Below, in pieces: positions 15,865 to 23,681 of a stretch of 64,000 bases of DNA; the first letter of the stretch is position 1; every line of letters starts with the position of its first letter. Made by a program: the position numbers and the translations under genes. Source of the stretch: Streptomyces sp. SLBN-31 (GTDB taxonomy: Bacteria > Actinomycetota > Actinomycetes > Streptomycetales > Streptomycetaceae); NCBI RefSeq assembly GCF_006715395.1, contig NZ_VFNC01000001.1, forward strand, positions 2,852,001 through 2,916,000, in the 5' to 3' direction. The notes below the pieces were generated by a model, which was not told the DNA's origin, did not search any database, and worked only from the letters and a program-made list of their open reading frames with translations.

Positions 15865-16718
15865 ACCGCGTCCAGGTCGAGCTTGGCCGTCGCCTTCAGG
15901 ACGTCGTCGTGGTGCTTGAGGAGCACGCCCAGGCTGTCGCGTACGACGGTCTCGTCCAGGGTGTCCGCGCCGAGCGCGAGAAGGGTGCGCGCCCAGTCGA
16001 TCGTCTCGGCGACCGAAGGGACCTTGCGCAGATCCATCGCCCGCAGCGCACCGACCACCCGGACCACGGATGTGGCCAGCGCCTCGTCCAGGTCCGGCAC
16101 CTTCAGCCGTACGATCCGGCGCTCCAGCTCCTCGTCCGGGAAGCCGATGTGGAGGAAGAGGCAGCGGCGGCGCAGGGCCTCGGACAGCTCGCGGCTGGCG
16201 TTGGAGGTGAGGACGACGAAAGGGCGCCGGGTCGCGGCGATCGTGCCGAGCTCGGGGACGGTCACCTGGAAGTCGCTGAGCACCTCCAGCAACAAACCCT
16301 CCACCTCGACGTCCGCCTTGTCGGTCTCGTCGATCAGCAGCACCTTGGGGTCGTCGCCGCGGATGGCCGTCAGCAGCGGACGCGTCAGCAGGAACTCCTC
16401 GCTGAAGATGTCCGTGCGCGCCTCGTCCCACGTCTCGTCGCGGCCGGCGCTGATGCGCAGCAGCTGCTTGGCGTGGTTCCACTCGTACAGCGCGCGCGAC
16501 TCGTCGACGCCCTCGTAGCACTGCAGCCGGACCAGCCGGGCGCCCGCCACTTCGGCTACGGCCTTGGCGAGCTCGGTCTTGCCGACGCCGGCGGGGCCCT
16601 CCACCAGCAGGGGCTTGCCCAGCCGGTCGGCGAGGAAGACGGTCGTGGCGACCGCGGGCGAGGCGAGGTAGCCGGTGGCGGCGAGACGTGCGGAGACGTC
16701 GTCGACGGACGTGAACAA
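15861..16718 (-). CDS. MoxR-family AAA+ ATPase, CoxD-like
   Basis: A 285-residue AAA+ ATPase with Walker A GPAGVGKT, Walker B VLLIDETDKAD, sensor 1 LTSNASRELS and an arginine-finger region EALRRRCLFLHIGFP. MoxR proteins act as chaperones with VWA-domain partners, and the VWA gene follows with a GTGA overlap. I start at TTG 16718 because a full AGGAGG lies five bases upstream and the family begins at FTSVDDVS; an in-frame GTG/TTG further upstream (to 16784) would read through the AAGCGCT palindrome. A TetR gene is divergent on the other side. Confidence 0.88.
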   Translation of the reverse strand: MFTSVDDVSARLAATGYLASPAVATTVFLADRLGKPLLVEGPAGVGKTELAKAVAEVAGARLVRLQCYEGVDESRALYEWNHAKQLLRISAGRDETWDEARTDIFSEEFLLTRPLLTAIRGDDPKVLLIDETDKADVEVEGLLLEVLSDFQVTVPELGTIAATRRPFVVLTSNASRELSEALRRRCLFLHIGFPDEELERRIVRLKVPDLDEALATSVVRVVGALRAMDLRKVPSVAETIDWARTLLALGADTLDETVVRDSLGVLLKHHDDVLKATAKLDLDAV

Positions 16719-16758
16719 CGGGGCCTCCTGGTGGGTGGCGATGCCAGGCCTACTATCT

Positions 16759-16777
16759 AAGCGCTTGTTCAGCGCTT
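16759..16777. promoter_or_regulatory. 19-bp palindrome upstream of the MoxR gene
   Basis: AAGCGCT-TGTTC-AGCGCTT is a perfect palindrome of TetR-operator size, 41 bp before the MoxR start. It differs from the site in front of the TetR gene at 16811, so the regulator may be another protein. Confidence 0.55.
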
Positions 16778-16810
16778 CTGTCACGGGGTATCCGCTGCTC
16801 CGCCAGGTAG

Positions 16811-16849
16811 ACCGATCGGTTTCCTGGGGGGCGGTGGCGGAGGTAACCT
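16811..16849 (+). promoter_or_regulatory. Operator and leaderless-type promoter of the TetR gene
   Basis: ACCGATCGGT (16811-16820, within TAGACCGATCGGTTT) is the kind of palindrome bound by YxaF/LmrA-like TetR proteins. A -10-like TAACCT (16844-16849) ends six bases before the ATG at 16856, and it overlaps the GGAGG that could otherwise act as ribosome site. Confidence 0.55.
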
Positions 16850-16855
16850 CGCGGT

Positions 16856-17446
16856 ATGGCCACTACAGAGAAGGCGTCCGCCACGGAAAAGGCGTCCACC
16901 AAGGACCGGCTGCTCGACGCGGCCGCCGAGCTGTTCTACCGCGACGGCGTCTCCATCGGCGTGGAGGCGCTGTGCAGGACGGCCGGTGTCTCGAAGCGGT
17001 CGATGTACCAGCTGTTCGAGAGCAAGGACGAGGTCCTCGCAGCGAGCCTGGAGCGCCGCGCCCCCGGATACTCCGCGCAGCTCATGCCCGGCCCCGAGGA
17101 CGCCGGCACCCCGCGCGAACGCATCCTGTACGTCTTCGAGCAGGTGGAGAAGGCCTCGGTCCGCCCCGAGTACCAGGGCTGCCCCTTCCTGGCCGCGCTC
17201 GTCGAGCTGAAGGACCCCGAGCACCCGGCGAGCCGCGTGGCCCGCGCCGCCAAGCAGTGGCTGCAGGACGCCTTCCGCATCCAGGCGGAGCTCGGCGGCG
17301 CGCACGACCCGGAATTCCTCGCCCGCCAGCTGATGCTGGTCTTCGACGGGGCCAGTGCCCGCGCCGGCGCCCGCATCGAGACGCTGGACGGCCTGGCCAC
17401 CGCGACCGTGAGGACGCTGCTGGACGCGGCGGGCGTCCTGGAGTGA
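16856..17446 (+). CDS. TetR/AcrR family regulator, YxaF/LmrA-like
   Basis: A 196-residue repressor. After a 15-residue Ala/Lys/Thr tail the helix-turn-helix runs VSIGVEALCRTAGVSKRSMY then QLFESKDEVL, the form with the tight TAGACCGNTCGGTCTA-like operator, and such a palindrome precedes the gene. The C-terminal domain keeps the block GCPFLAALVELKDPEHPASR typical of the YxaF-like group. It probably represses itself and possibly the divergent MoxR/VWA operon. Confidence 0.85.
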   Translation: MATTEKASATEKASTKDRLLDAAAELFYRDGVSIGVEALCRTAGVSKRSMYQLFESKDEVLAASLERRAPGYSAQLMPGPEDAGTPRERILYVFEQVEKASVRPEYQGCPFLAALVELKDPEHPASRVARAAKQWLQDAFRIQAELGGAHDPEFLARQLMLVFDGASARAGARIETLDGLATATVRTLLDAAGVLE

Positions 17447-17456
17447 GCCGGGCCGA

Positions 17457-17479
17457 TTGTCAGTGGCGGCCGGTACGTT
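17457..17479 (+). promoter_or_regulatory. Second DNA-damage-type (PafBC/RecA-NDp) promoter, leaderless
   Basis: TTGTCAGTG (17457-17465), eight bases, TACGTT (17474-17479), then six bases and the ATG at 17486. The geometry is identical to that at 10565. Confidence 0.7.
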
Positions 17480-17485
17480 GCGGGC

Positions 17486-18061
17486 ATGGGGATCTACCTG
17501 GTGAGTGTCGACGCGGGGGAATGGTTCGCCGACGACGAGGAGGGCGGCAAGGGGGCGGTCGCGGCCGGGCTCGGCGCGGAGTTGAAGCGGCGCGGCCTGC
17601 CGCCGTACGAGCCCGCTCCCGGGAGGGGTGCGGCCTCGTGGTTCGAGGAGAAGCTCAGCCCGCCCATGACCGGGTTCGCCGAGGTGTGCCGAGCGCACCT
17701 GACGCCCCAGGAGCAACGCGTGCTCGGCGACTGGTCGGTGCTGGTTCCGGTGTCGCTCGACGAGGCGACAGAGCTGCCGATCGGCTCCGCCTACACGGAC
17801 ACGACGCTGATAGCCGGGGCCCCGCAGGTGCTGGCCCTCGCGGAACGTCTGGCCGCGGTGATCGGCCTGCCGGCCGAGGTGCCGGACGCGTCCGAGAACC
17901 TCGCCCTGACGTTCTGGTTCCTCGAAGGGGAGGCCGAGGAACTGGCCGCCACCCGTCCCGGGCTGTGGAGCGAGGACCTGGACACGGCCTTCTACGTCGC
18001 CCTGTACCTGCGGGCCGCCCAGTTCTCACTGCGGTACGGCTGTCCCATGACCTACTGCTGA
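17486..18061 (+). CDS. Unknown protein under a DNA-damage-type promoter
   Basis: A 191-residue acidic soluble protein that I cannot assign to a function. It begins MGIYLVSVDAGEWFADDEE, contains LTPQEQRVLGDWSVLVPVSL and LTFWFLEGEAEELAATR, and ends RYGCPMTYC. There is no signal peptide or membrane segment and no catalytic motif I recognise. Transcription probably starts at the ATG from a TTGTCAGTG-N8-TACGTT promoter, so expression is expected to rise with DNA damage. It is not part of an operon. Confidence 0.8.
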   Translation: MGIYLVSVDAGEWFADDEEGGKGAVAAGLGAELKRRGLPPYEPAPGRGAASWFEEKLSPPMTGFAEVCRAHLTPQEQRVLGDWSVLVPVSLDEATELPIGSAYTDTTLIAGAPQVLALAERLAAVIGLPAEVPDASENLALTFWFLEGEAEELAATRPGLWSEDLDTAFYVALYLRAAQFSLRYGCPMTYC

Positions 18062-18169
18062 CGGAACACGCGCCGAGGGAAGAGGACGTCACGGCTCCGT
18101 GACGACGGTGACCGTACTGGTGCGGCGCGCCGGGTTTCCCTCACGCCCGCGCACCGGTACACCCGGTAC

Positions 18170-19135
18170 ATGGGGGACAGGCATGGGGGGCTCCGCCGCT
18201 GGCGGCGCCGGTACAGGGAAGTACTGGACGGGGCCGAGGCCGAGGCCAGGCCCAAAGGGCTGAGGGAACTGGTGCAGCCCGTCGACGAGGTGGCCTACAA
18301 GCTGTTCCGCGAGACCTACCCGGAACAACACCTGCATCTTCAGGTGGCCCTGGGCGCCGCGCAGCGTACCTTCGACCGCCGGACCCGTGTCTGCGTGCAG
18401 AACGCCCTGAGGTGCGTCGTACGGACGGTGCTGGAGGACCCTCGGCTCGCCGACAGGCCCGATCCGTACCTTGCCGCCTATCTCGACCAGGAGGTCGCCG
18501 AGATGCGCGGCTGGCTGCGGCAGGACAGCGTGACGGCCGTCAGCCGGGGACTGAACATCGGCCTGGCGATGGGTGCCGCCGCGGGCATGGCGCTGCTCGT
18601 CGCCCCGGTCCTGTGGGGCGTGCCGGTCCTGCGCGTCCTGGGCGTCACCCTCGACTGCGCCAACCGCTGGAGCCTGCTGGGCGCCTTCGTCGCCGGCGGC
18701 CTGGGCGCGCTCGGCGCCGTGCTCAGCGTCCTGGTCCGGCTGCGGCTCAGCGTCGAGCAACTGGCGTCCCGGCAGACCATCGGCAAGGAGCGCACCATCC
18801 CGCCGGGGCGGCAACTCGCCCGCAGTCTGCGGCACGAGGGCGTCTACCGGGTCTACGTCGGCTGGATCCTCGCCCTGGCGGTCTACTTCCTGCTCAGCGG
18901 GGGACTCGTCCCGGTCTTTGAACTGCCCGCCACGACCGCCCAGATCTGCCGGGCGGCACACCATGCGGGATCCGCCGCCAAGGGCACCGACTTCTGGGTC
19001 TTCTGGTGCGCGGTCGGATTCGTGTCCGGGTTCAACGAGCGCTGGGCCTTCGGCATCCTGGGCCGCGACGCCACGCACAGGAACACCAAGGCCGGTGCCT
19101 CTCAGGCGTCCGCGAGGGAGTCCGAGGACACCTGA
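18170..19135 (+). CDS. Four-segment membrane protein of unknown function
   Basis: A 321-residue protein with a charged cytoplasmic first half (about 125 residues, Arg-rich at the start) and four predicted membrane segments: LNIGLAMGAAAGMALLVAPV, a Gly-rich one beginning SLLGAFVAGG, GWILALAVYFLLSGG and FWVFWCAVGFVSGFNERWA. The last block (GFxSGFNER) recurs in a family of uncharacterised bacterial membrane proteins. It ends in a hydrophilic Ser/Glu tail. The ATG at 18170 lies directly behind GTACACCCGGTAC, an imperfect palindrome. No function can be assigned. Confidence 0.75.
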   Translation: MGDRHGGLRRWRRRYREVLDGAEAEARPKGLRELVQPVDEVAYKLFRETYPEQHLHLQVALGAAQRTFDRRTRVCVQNALRCVVRTVLEDPRLADRPDPYLAAYLDQEVAEMRGWLRQDSVTAVSRGLNIGLAMGAAAGMALLVAPVLWGVPVLRVLGVTLDCANRWSLLGAFVAGGLGALGAVLSVLVRLRLSVEQLASRQTIGKERTIPPGRQLARSLRHEGVYRVYVGWILALAVYFLLSGGLVPVFELPATTAQICRAAHHAGSAAKGTDFWVFWCAVGFVSGFNERWAFGILGRDATHRNTKAGASQASARESEDT

Positions 19136-19177
19136 CCGTGCCCACTCAGGGCTTCGCCGTGGCGCCGCCCGCCCACT

Positions 19178-19252
19178 CCAGCCCGTCCGGTGTTCGAGGA
19201 CGAGGCCCGTTCAGGGCCGAAGCGGGGGTCTGGGAGCCGCAGGCCCCCAGGA
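19178..19252. repeat. Dispersed Streptomyces intergenic repeat
   Basis: The stretch that begins CCAGCCCGTCCGGTGTTCGA, continues with GGACGAGGCCCGTTCAGGGC and ends with CAGGCCCCCAGG is a slightly diverged copy of a short element found between convergent genes in many Streptomyces genomes. It contains several inverted segments and lies between the ends of the membrane-protein and lutC genes, where it probably serves as a terminator. Confidence 0.6.
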
Positions 19253-19270
19253 CACGACGCCTGCGTGCGC

Positions 19271-19933
19271 TCAGCCGCGTGCCTCCGGCGGGCCGCTCAC
19301 CAGAACCACCTCCAGGGTCCGCGGACCATGCACCCCCTCGACCCGGTCCAGCTCGATGTCACTGGTCGCCGACGGGCCGGAGATCCACGTCAACGGGCGG
19401 GTCGGATCGAGGCGTTCGAGGGCCTGCGGCACGGACGGGACGACCTGCTCCGGGACGCGTACGACGCAGATGTGGTGATCGGGGACGAGGGTGATGCGGC
19501 GACGGCCCTGGTCGGGGGAGCCGTCGAGCACGATCGTGCCTGTCTCGGCGATGGCGACCGCGCAACCGGTGACGACGCTGTCCAGCGCGTCCAGCTCGCC
19601 CGGACTGCTCTCGGCCCGGTCCGCAACCCGCTCGGCGTCCGTGCCGCCGAGCCACCCCGCGTCCAGGCCCGACGGGACCAGCACGCTGTTCGAGCCGCGT
19701 TCGCTCAGCAACCGGCCGATCACATCGGCCAGTTCGTCCATGGTGGTGCGGTGCACGACCGCCCGGTAGTCCGCCAGGTTATCCGCCAGCAGGTCCACCG
19801 TCTCCTCGATGCTCCGCCCGCCGTGCTCGCGCAGATAGTCCCGCTGGACGGCCTGCTCGTACGGCACGTCGTCCGACGGCACGTCCGCCAGTGCGCGCCG
19901 CACCCGGCCCAGAATCCTGTCCCTGCTGCTCAC
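19271..19933 (-). CDS. lutC: LutC, LUD-domain L-lactate utilisation protein
   Basis: A 220-residue LUD-domain protein, the third subunit of the LutABC complex that oxidises L-lactate to pyruvate. It starts VSSRDRILGRVRRAL and has the LUD core SVLVPSGLDAGWL, CAVAIAETGTIVLDGS and WISGPSATSDIELDRVEGVHGP, described here in pieces. The GTG start overlaps the lutB stop by 4 bp (GTGA). It is the last gene of the leftward rhamnose operon and is followed by a dispersed repeat that can act as terminator. Confidence 0.92.
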   Translation of the reverse strand: MSSRDRILGRVRRALADVPSDDVPYEQAVQRDYLREHGGRSIEETVDLLADNLADYRAVVHRTTMDELADVIGRLLSERGSNSVLVPSGLDAGWLGGTDAERVADRAESSPGELDALDSVVTGCAVAIAETGTIVLDGSPDQGRRRITLVPDHHICVVRVPEQVVPSVPQALERLDPTRPLTWISGPSATSDIELDRVEGVHGPRTLEVVLVSGPPEARG

Positions 19934-21408
19934 TTGGCACCGCCCTTTCCGCCGCCGGTGCGCTGCCACCAGTCCCGGAACGGTTCCGCCGGCACCGTCG
20001 GCAGGTCCCGGCTGCCGCTCCACGCCCTGCCGGGCCCCGGCAGCGTGCGTGGATGGAGCCGGCGGGTGCGCGAGACCACCCGCTGGCCGGTGCGCAGGAC
20101 CCCGGGATGGCTGAAGGCCCAGCGCGCCGCCCGCATGGCGGCCCGCTCGGCGGCATGCCCCTTCGCCGGCTTCAGCACCACCTTGTTGCCCTCCCGCGTT
20201 GCCGGTCCGCCCTCCACGACCCGCTCCCGCAGATGCACCAGCACCTCGGGAATGTCGATGGCGACCGGACACACCTCGTAGCAGGCGCCGCACAGCGACG
20301 ACGCGTACGGCAGGGAAGCGTCGATCTCGCTTTCCGTGCCCCGGAGTTGGGGACTGAGGATGGCGCCGATGGGGCCCGGGTAGACCGAGCCGTAGGCGTG
20401 GCCGCCGGCCCGTTCGTACACCGGGCAGACGTTGAGGCAGGCCGAGCAGCGGATGCAGCGCAGCGCCTGGCGGCCGACCTCGTCGGCGAGGGTGTCGGTG
20501 CGGCCGTTGTCGAGCAGGACCAGGTGGAACGTCTGCGGACCGTCCCCGTCCGTCGTGCCCGTCCACATGCTCGTGTACGGGTTCATGCGCTCGGCCGTCG
20601 ACGAGCGGGGGAGGGTCTGCAGGAACACCTCCAGGTCCTGCCAGGTCGGCAGGATCTTCTCGATCCCCACGACCGAGATCAGCGTTTCGGGCAGGGTCAG
20701 GCACATCCGCCCGTTGCCCTCGGACTCCACGACGACGAGCGTGCCGGTCTCGGCGATCAAGAAGTTGGCGCCGGAGATGCCCACCTTGGCCCGCAGGAAC
20801 TTCTCCCGCAGGTGCAGCCGGGCCGCCTCGGCGAGTTCGGCGGGCGTGTCGGTGAGGCCCTCGGGGGCCGGGCGGCCCCACTCGCTCATCTCCCGGCGGA
20901 AGATGTCCCGGATCTCGCCGCGGTTGCGGTGGATGGCGGGGACGAGGATGTGCGAGGGGCGGTCCTTGCCCAACTGCACGATCAGCTCGGCGAGATCGGT
21001 TTCGTAGGCACGGATGCCCTCGGCCTCGAGGGCCTCGTTGAGCCCGATCTCCTGCGTGGCCATGGACTTGACCTTGACGACCTCCGACTCGCCGGTCGCC
21101 TTGACCAGTTCGGCCACGATCCGGTTGGCCTCCTCGGCGTCGGCGGCCCAGTGCACCGTGCCGCCGGCAGCCGTGACCGACGCCTCCAACTGCTCCAGGT
21201 AGCGGTCGAGATGACGGAGCGTATGGTCCTTGATCCGCTTGCCCGCCTCTCGCAGGAGCGCCCAGTCCGACACCTCGGCGACGGCCGCGGCCCGCTTGGC
21301 GCGGATCGTGTGAGTGGCGTGCCGGAGGTTGCCGCGCAGGGTCTCGTCCCGCACGGCCTCGTGCGCCGCCTTCGGAAAGGCCGGCATTCCCAGATACGTC
21401 CCGCTCAT
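19930..21408 (-). CDS. lutB: LutB, iron-sulfur subunit of L-lactate oxidation
   Basis: A 492-residue protein with an N-terminal LUD domain (ISGANFLIAETGTLVVVESE) and a C-terminal ferredoxin-like part with two cluster motifs: CIRCSACLNVCPVY and CGACYEVCPVAI. It passes electrons from lactate within LutABC. Start ATG 21408 overlaps the lutA stop by 4 bp (ATGA). Together with the rhamnose genes upstream it would take the L-lactate made from L-lactaldehyde on to pyruvate. Confidence 0.93.
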   Translation of the reverse strand: MSGTYLGMPAFPKAAHEAVRDETLRGNLRHATHTIRAKRAAAVAEVSDWALLREAGKRIKDHTLRHLDRYLEQLEASVTAAGGTVHWAADAEEANRIVAELVKATGESEVVKVKSMATQEIGLNEALEAEGIRAYETDLAELIVQLGKDRPSHILVPAIHRNRGEIRDIFRREMSEWGRPAPEGLTDTPAELAEAARLHLREKFLRAKVGISGANFLIAETGTLVVVESEGNGRMCLTLPETLISVVGIEKILPTWQDLEVFLQTLPRSSTAERMNPYTSMWTGTTDGDGPQTFHLVLLDNGRTDTLADEVGRQALRCIRCSACLNVCPVYERAGGHAYGSVYPGPIGAILSPQLRGTESEIDASLPYASSLCGACYEVCPVAIDIPEVLVHLRERVVEGGPATREGNKVVLKPAKGHAAERAAMRAARWAFSHPGVLRTGQRVVSRTRRLHPRTLPGPGRAWSGSRDLPTVPAEPFRDWWQRTGGGKGGAK

Positions 21409-22160
21409 GCCGCCGGCTCCTCCTCCGTGCTCGCCAGGATCTCCGCGATGTGCACCGGCCGCATGTCGCTGCTCAGCCGCGTCATCGTGCCGCCGATGTG
21501 CATCAGACAGGAGTTGTCGGCCGCGCACAGCACCTCCGCGCCCGTCGAGGCGGCGTTGCGCACCTTGTCGGCGCCCATGGCCGCCGAGACGTCCGCGTTC
21601 TTCAGCGCGAACGTCCCACCGAAACCGCAGCACTCCTCGGCACCCGGCAACTCGACCAGCTCCAGGCCCCGCACGGCCTGCAACAGCCGGCGCGGCCGGT
21701 CACCGAGCCCCAGCCCGCGCAGTCCGTGACAGGTCGGGTGATACGTCACCTTGTGCGGGTAGTACGCCCCGACGTCCGTCACCCCCAGCATGTCCACCAG
21801 GAACTCGGTCAGCTCGTACGTCTTCGGCACGACCGGCGCCAAAGTGGCCGCGAGAGCGTCCCCGCGGCCCTCGGCCCGCGCCCGCTCACCCATCCGCGGA
21901 TACAGCTCCCGCACCATCGCCCCGCACGATCCGGACGGCGTGACGATCGCCTCGTACTCCCCGAAGACATCGGAGAAATGCCGGGCCAGCGGCTCCGCCT
22001 CATGGCGGTAGCCGGTGTTGTAGTGCGCCTGTCCGCAGCAGGTCTGGGCCATCGGGAAGTCGACCTCGACGCCCAGCCTGGTCAGCAGTTTCACCACGGC
22101 GCGCCCGGTGTCCGGATAGAGCGTGTCGTTGACGCAGGTCAGGAACAGGGCGACACGCAT
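21405..22160 (-). CDS. lutA: LutA, CCG-domain subunit of L-lactate oxidation
   Basis: A 251-residue protein with two cysteine-rich CCG domains (AQTCCGQAHYNTGYR and GAEECCGFGGTFALK), the redox-active, heterodisulfide-reductase-like subunit of LutABC. Other Cys residues occur at LTCVND and YHPTCHGLRG. The ATG is preceded by AAGGAG. The gene begins 72 bp after the rhamnulokinase stop on the same strand, with no terminator between them, so it is probably in the same operon. Confidence 0.92.
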   Translation of the reverse strand: MRVALFLTCVNDTLYPDTGRAVVKLLTRLGVEVDFPMAQTCCGQAHYNTGYRHEAEPLARHFSDVFGEYEAIVTPSGSCGAMVRELYPRMGERARAEGRGDALAATLAPVVPKTYELTEFLVDMLGVTDVGAYYPHKVTYHPTCHGLRGLGLGDRPRRLLQAVRGLELVELPGAEECCGFGGTFALKNADVSAAMGADKVRNAASTGAEVLCAADNSCLMHIGGTMTRLSSDMRPVHIAEILASTEEEPAA

Positions 22161-22232
22161 CGCGGCTCCTTGTGTTCGATCATCGGATGAGTGCAGCGTA
22201 GTCCGGGGTGCGGGGTCTGCGGGAGACCCGGC

Positions 22233-23681
22233 TCACGCTCCGGCGAGCCGGGCCTGGGCCTCGCGCCAGCGCGCGGTGTCGCCCCGCGGCTCGTAGCGGG
22301 TGAGCGGATGGGTACGGGTGAGCAGCCGCCGCCCGCTCGCCAGGTCGCCCACCAGCCCGTGGGCCCGGGCCTGGACCAGGACGTTGCCGAGCGCGGCCGC
22401 CTCGGTCGGGCCGGCCACCACGGGCAGCCCGCACGCGTCGGCGGTCAGCTGGCACAGCAGGGCGTTGCGGGTGCCGCCACCCACCACGTGCACGACGTCC
22501 ACGGGGTGACCGGCCAGCCGCTGGGCGTCCTCGACGGCCTTGCGGTGCGCGAGGGCGAGCGAGTCGAGGATGCAGCGCGTGATCTCGGCGGGTGTTTCGG
22601 GCACCGGCTGCCCAGAGGCCCGGCACGCGTCGGCGATCCGCTCCGGCATACGGCCCGGCGCCAGGAACGCCGCGTCGCCCGCGTCCACCACCGACCGCAG
22701 CGCCGGCACCTTCGCCGCCGCCGGCAGCAGCGTGCCCAACTCCGGTTCGCCCCAGGCCCGTACGCACTCCTGGAGCAGCCACAGCCCCATGATGTTGCGC
22801 AGGTAGCGGACCGTGCCGTCCAGGCCGAGCTCGTTGGTGAAGTTGGCGGTTCGGCTCTCCTCACTCAGCACCGGCGCGTCCAGCTCCAGACCCGCCAGCG
22901 ACCAGGTGCCGGTGCAGATATAGGCGAACCGCTCCCCGTCGGCCGGCACGGCGGCCACGGCGGACGCCGTGTCGTGCGACCCGACCGCCGTCACGGGCAC
23001 CGGCCCGCGCAGCCCGGTCTCCTCCAGCACCTCCGGCCGCAGCACGCCCGCCGGATCGCCCGGCCGCCGCAGCGGCGCGAACAGCGCGAGGTCGATGCCC
23101 AGCCGGGAGGCGGTGTCGTACGACCACTCGCGGGTGCGCGGGTCGATCAGCTGGGTCGTCGAGGCGTTGGTCAGCTCAGTGCCCTGCTCGCCCGTCAGCC
23201 AGTACGAGAGCAGGTCGGGAATGAGCAACAGCCGCTTCGCGGCACCCAGTTGGGCCGAGTCCCGGGCGGCGACCAGCTGGTACAGGGTGTTGAAGGGCGC
23301 GTACTGCAACCCGGTCGCCGCGTACAACCGGTCGGCGGGCATGGTCGCCCACACCTTCTCCGCGACGCCCTCGGTGCGGGAGTCCCGGTAGTGCACGGGG
23401 TTGCCGAGCAGCGCCCCGTCGGCATCCAGCAGCCCGTAGTCCACCGCCCAGCTGTCGAGGCCGACCGAGTCGACCTGCCCCGCCGTCCGCAGTCCGTCCA
23501 GCACACCCCCGTACAGGGCGAGCACGTCCCAGCGCAGGCCCTCCGGAACGCGCACCGGCCGGTTCGCGAACCGGTGCGCCTCGGTGAGTTCCAGGCTGCC
23601 GGGGCCGACGCGGCCGACCATGACGCGTCCGCTGGACGCGCCGAGGTCGACCGCGGCGTACGACTTCACGAGCGCGCTCAC
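22233..23681 (-). CDS. rhaB: Rhamnulokinase
   Basis: A 482-residue FGGY-family sugar kinase that phosphorylates L-rhamnulose to rhamnulose-1-phosphate (EC 2.7.1.5). The N-terminus has the phosphate-1 motif AAVDLGASSGRVMVGRV; other blocks are GLDSWAVDYGLLD, GSHDTASAVAAVP with the catalytic Asp, YICTGTWSLAGLEL, and the adenosine motif HVVGGGTRNALLCQ. Ala-Ser-Ser-Gly in the first motif is typical of RhaB. Its GTG start overlaps the stop of the aldolase/dehydrogenase gene by 4 bp. Confidence 0.95.
   Translation of the reverse strand: MSALVKSYAAVDLGASSGRVMVGRVGPGSLELTEAHRFANRPVRVPEGLRWDVLALYGGVLDGLRTAGQVDSVGLDSWAVDYGLLDADGALLGNPVHYRDSRTEGVAEKVWATMPADRLYAATGLQYAPFNTLYQLVAARDSAQLGAAKRLLLIPDLLSYWLTGEQGTELTNASTTQLIDPRTREWSYDTASRLGIDLALFAPLRRPGDPAGVLRPEVLEETGLRGPVPVTAVGSHDTASAVAAVPADGERFAYICTGTWSLAGLELDAPVLSEESRTANFTNELGLDGTVRYLRNIMGLWLLQECVRAWGEPELGTLLPAAAKVPALRSVVDAGDAAFLAPGRMPERIADACRASGQPVPETPAEITRCILDSLALAHRKAVEDAQRLAGHPVDVVHVVGGGTRNALLCQLTADACGLPVVAGPTEAAALGNVLVQARAHGLVGDLASGRRLLTRTHPLTRYEPRGDTARWREAQARLAGA

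Noticed and set aside
15865..16521. N-terminal extension of the VWA protein
   Set aside because: This part of the open frame is antisense-type shadow of the MoxR gene on the same strand in another frame; a GTG with GTGA overlap gives the real start.
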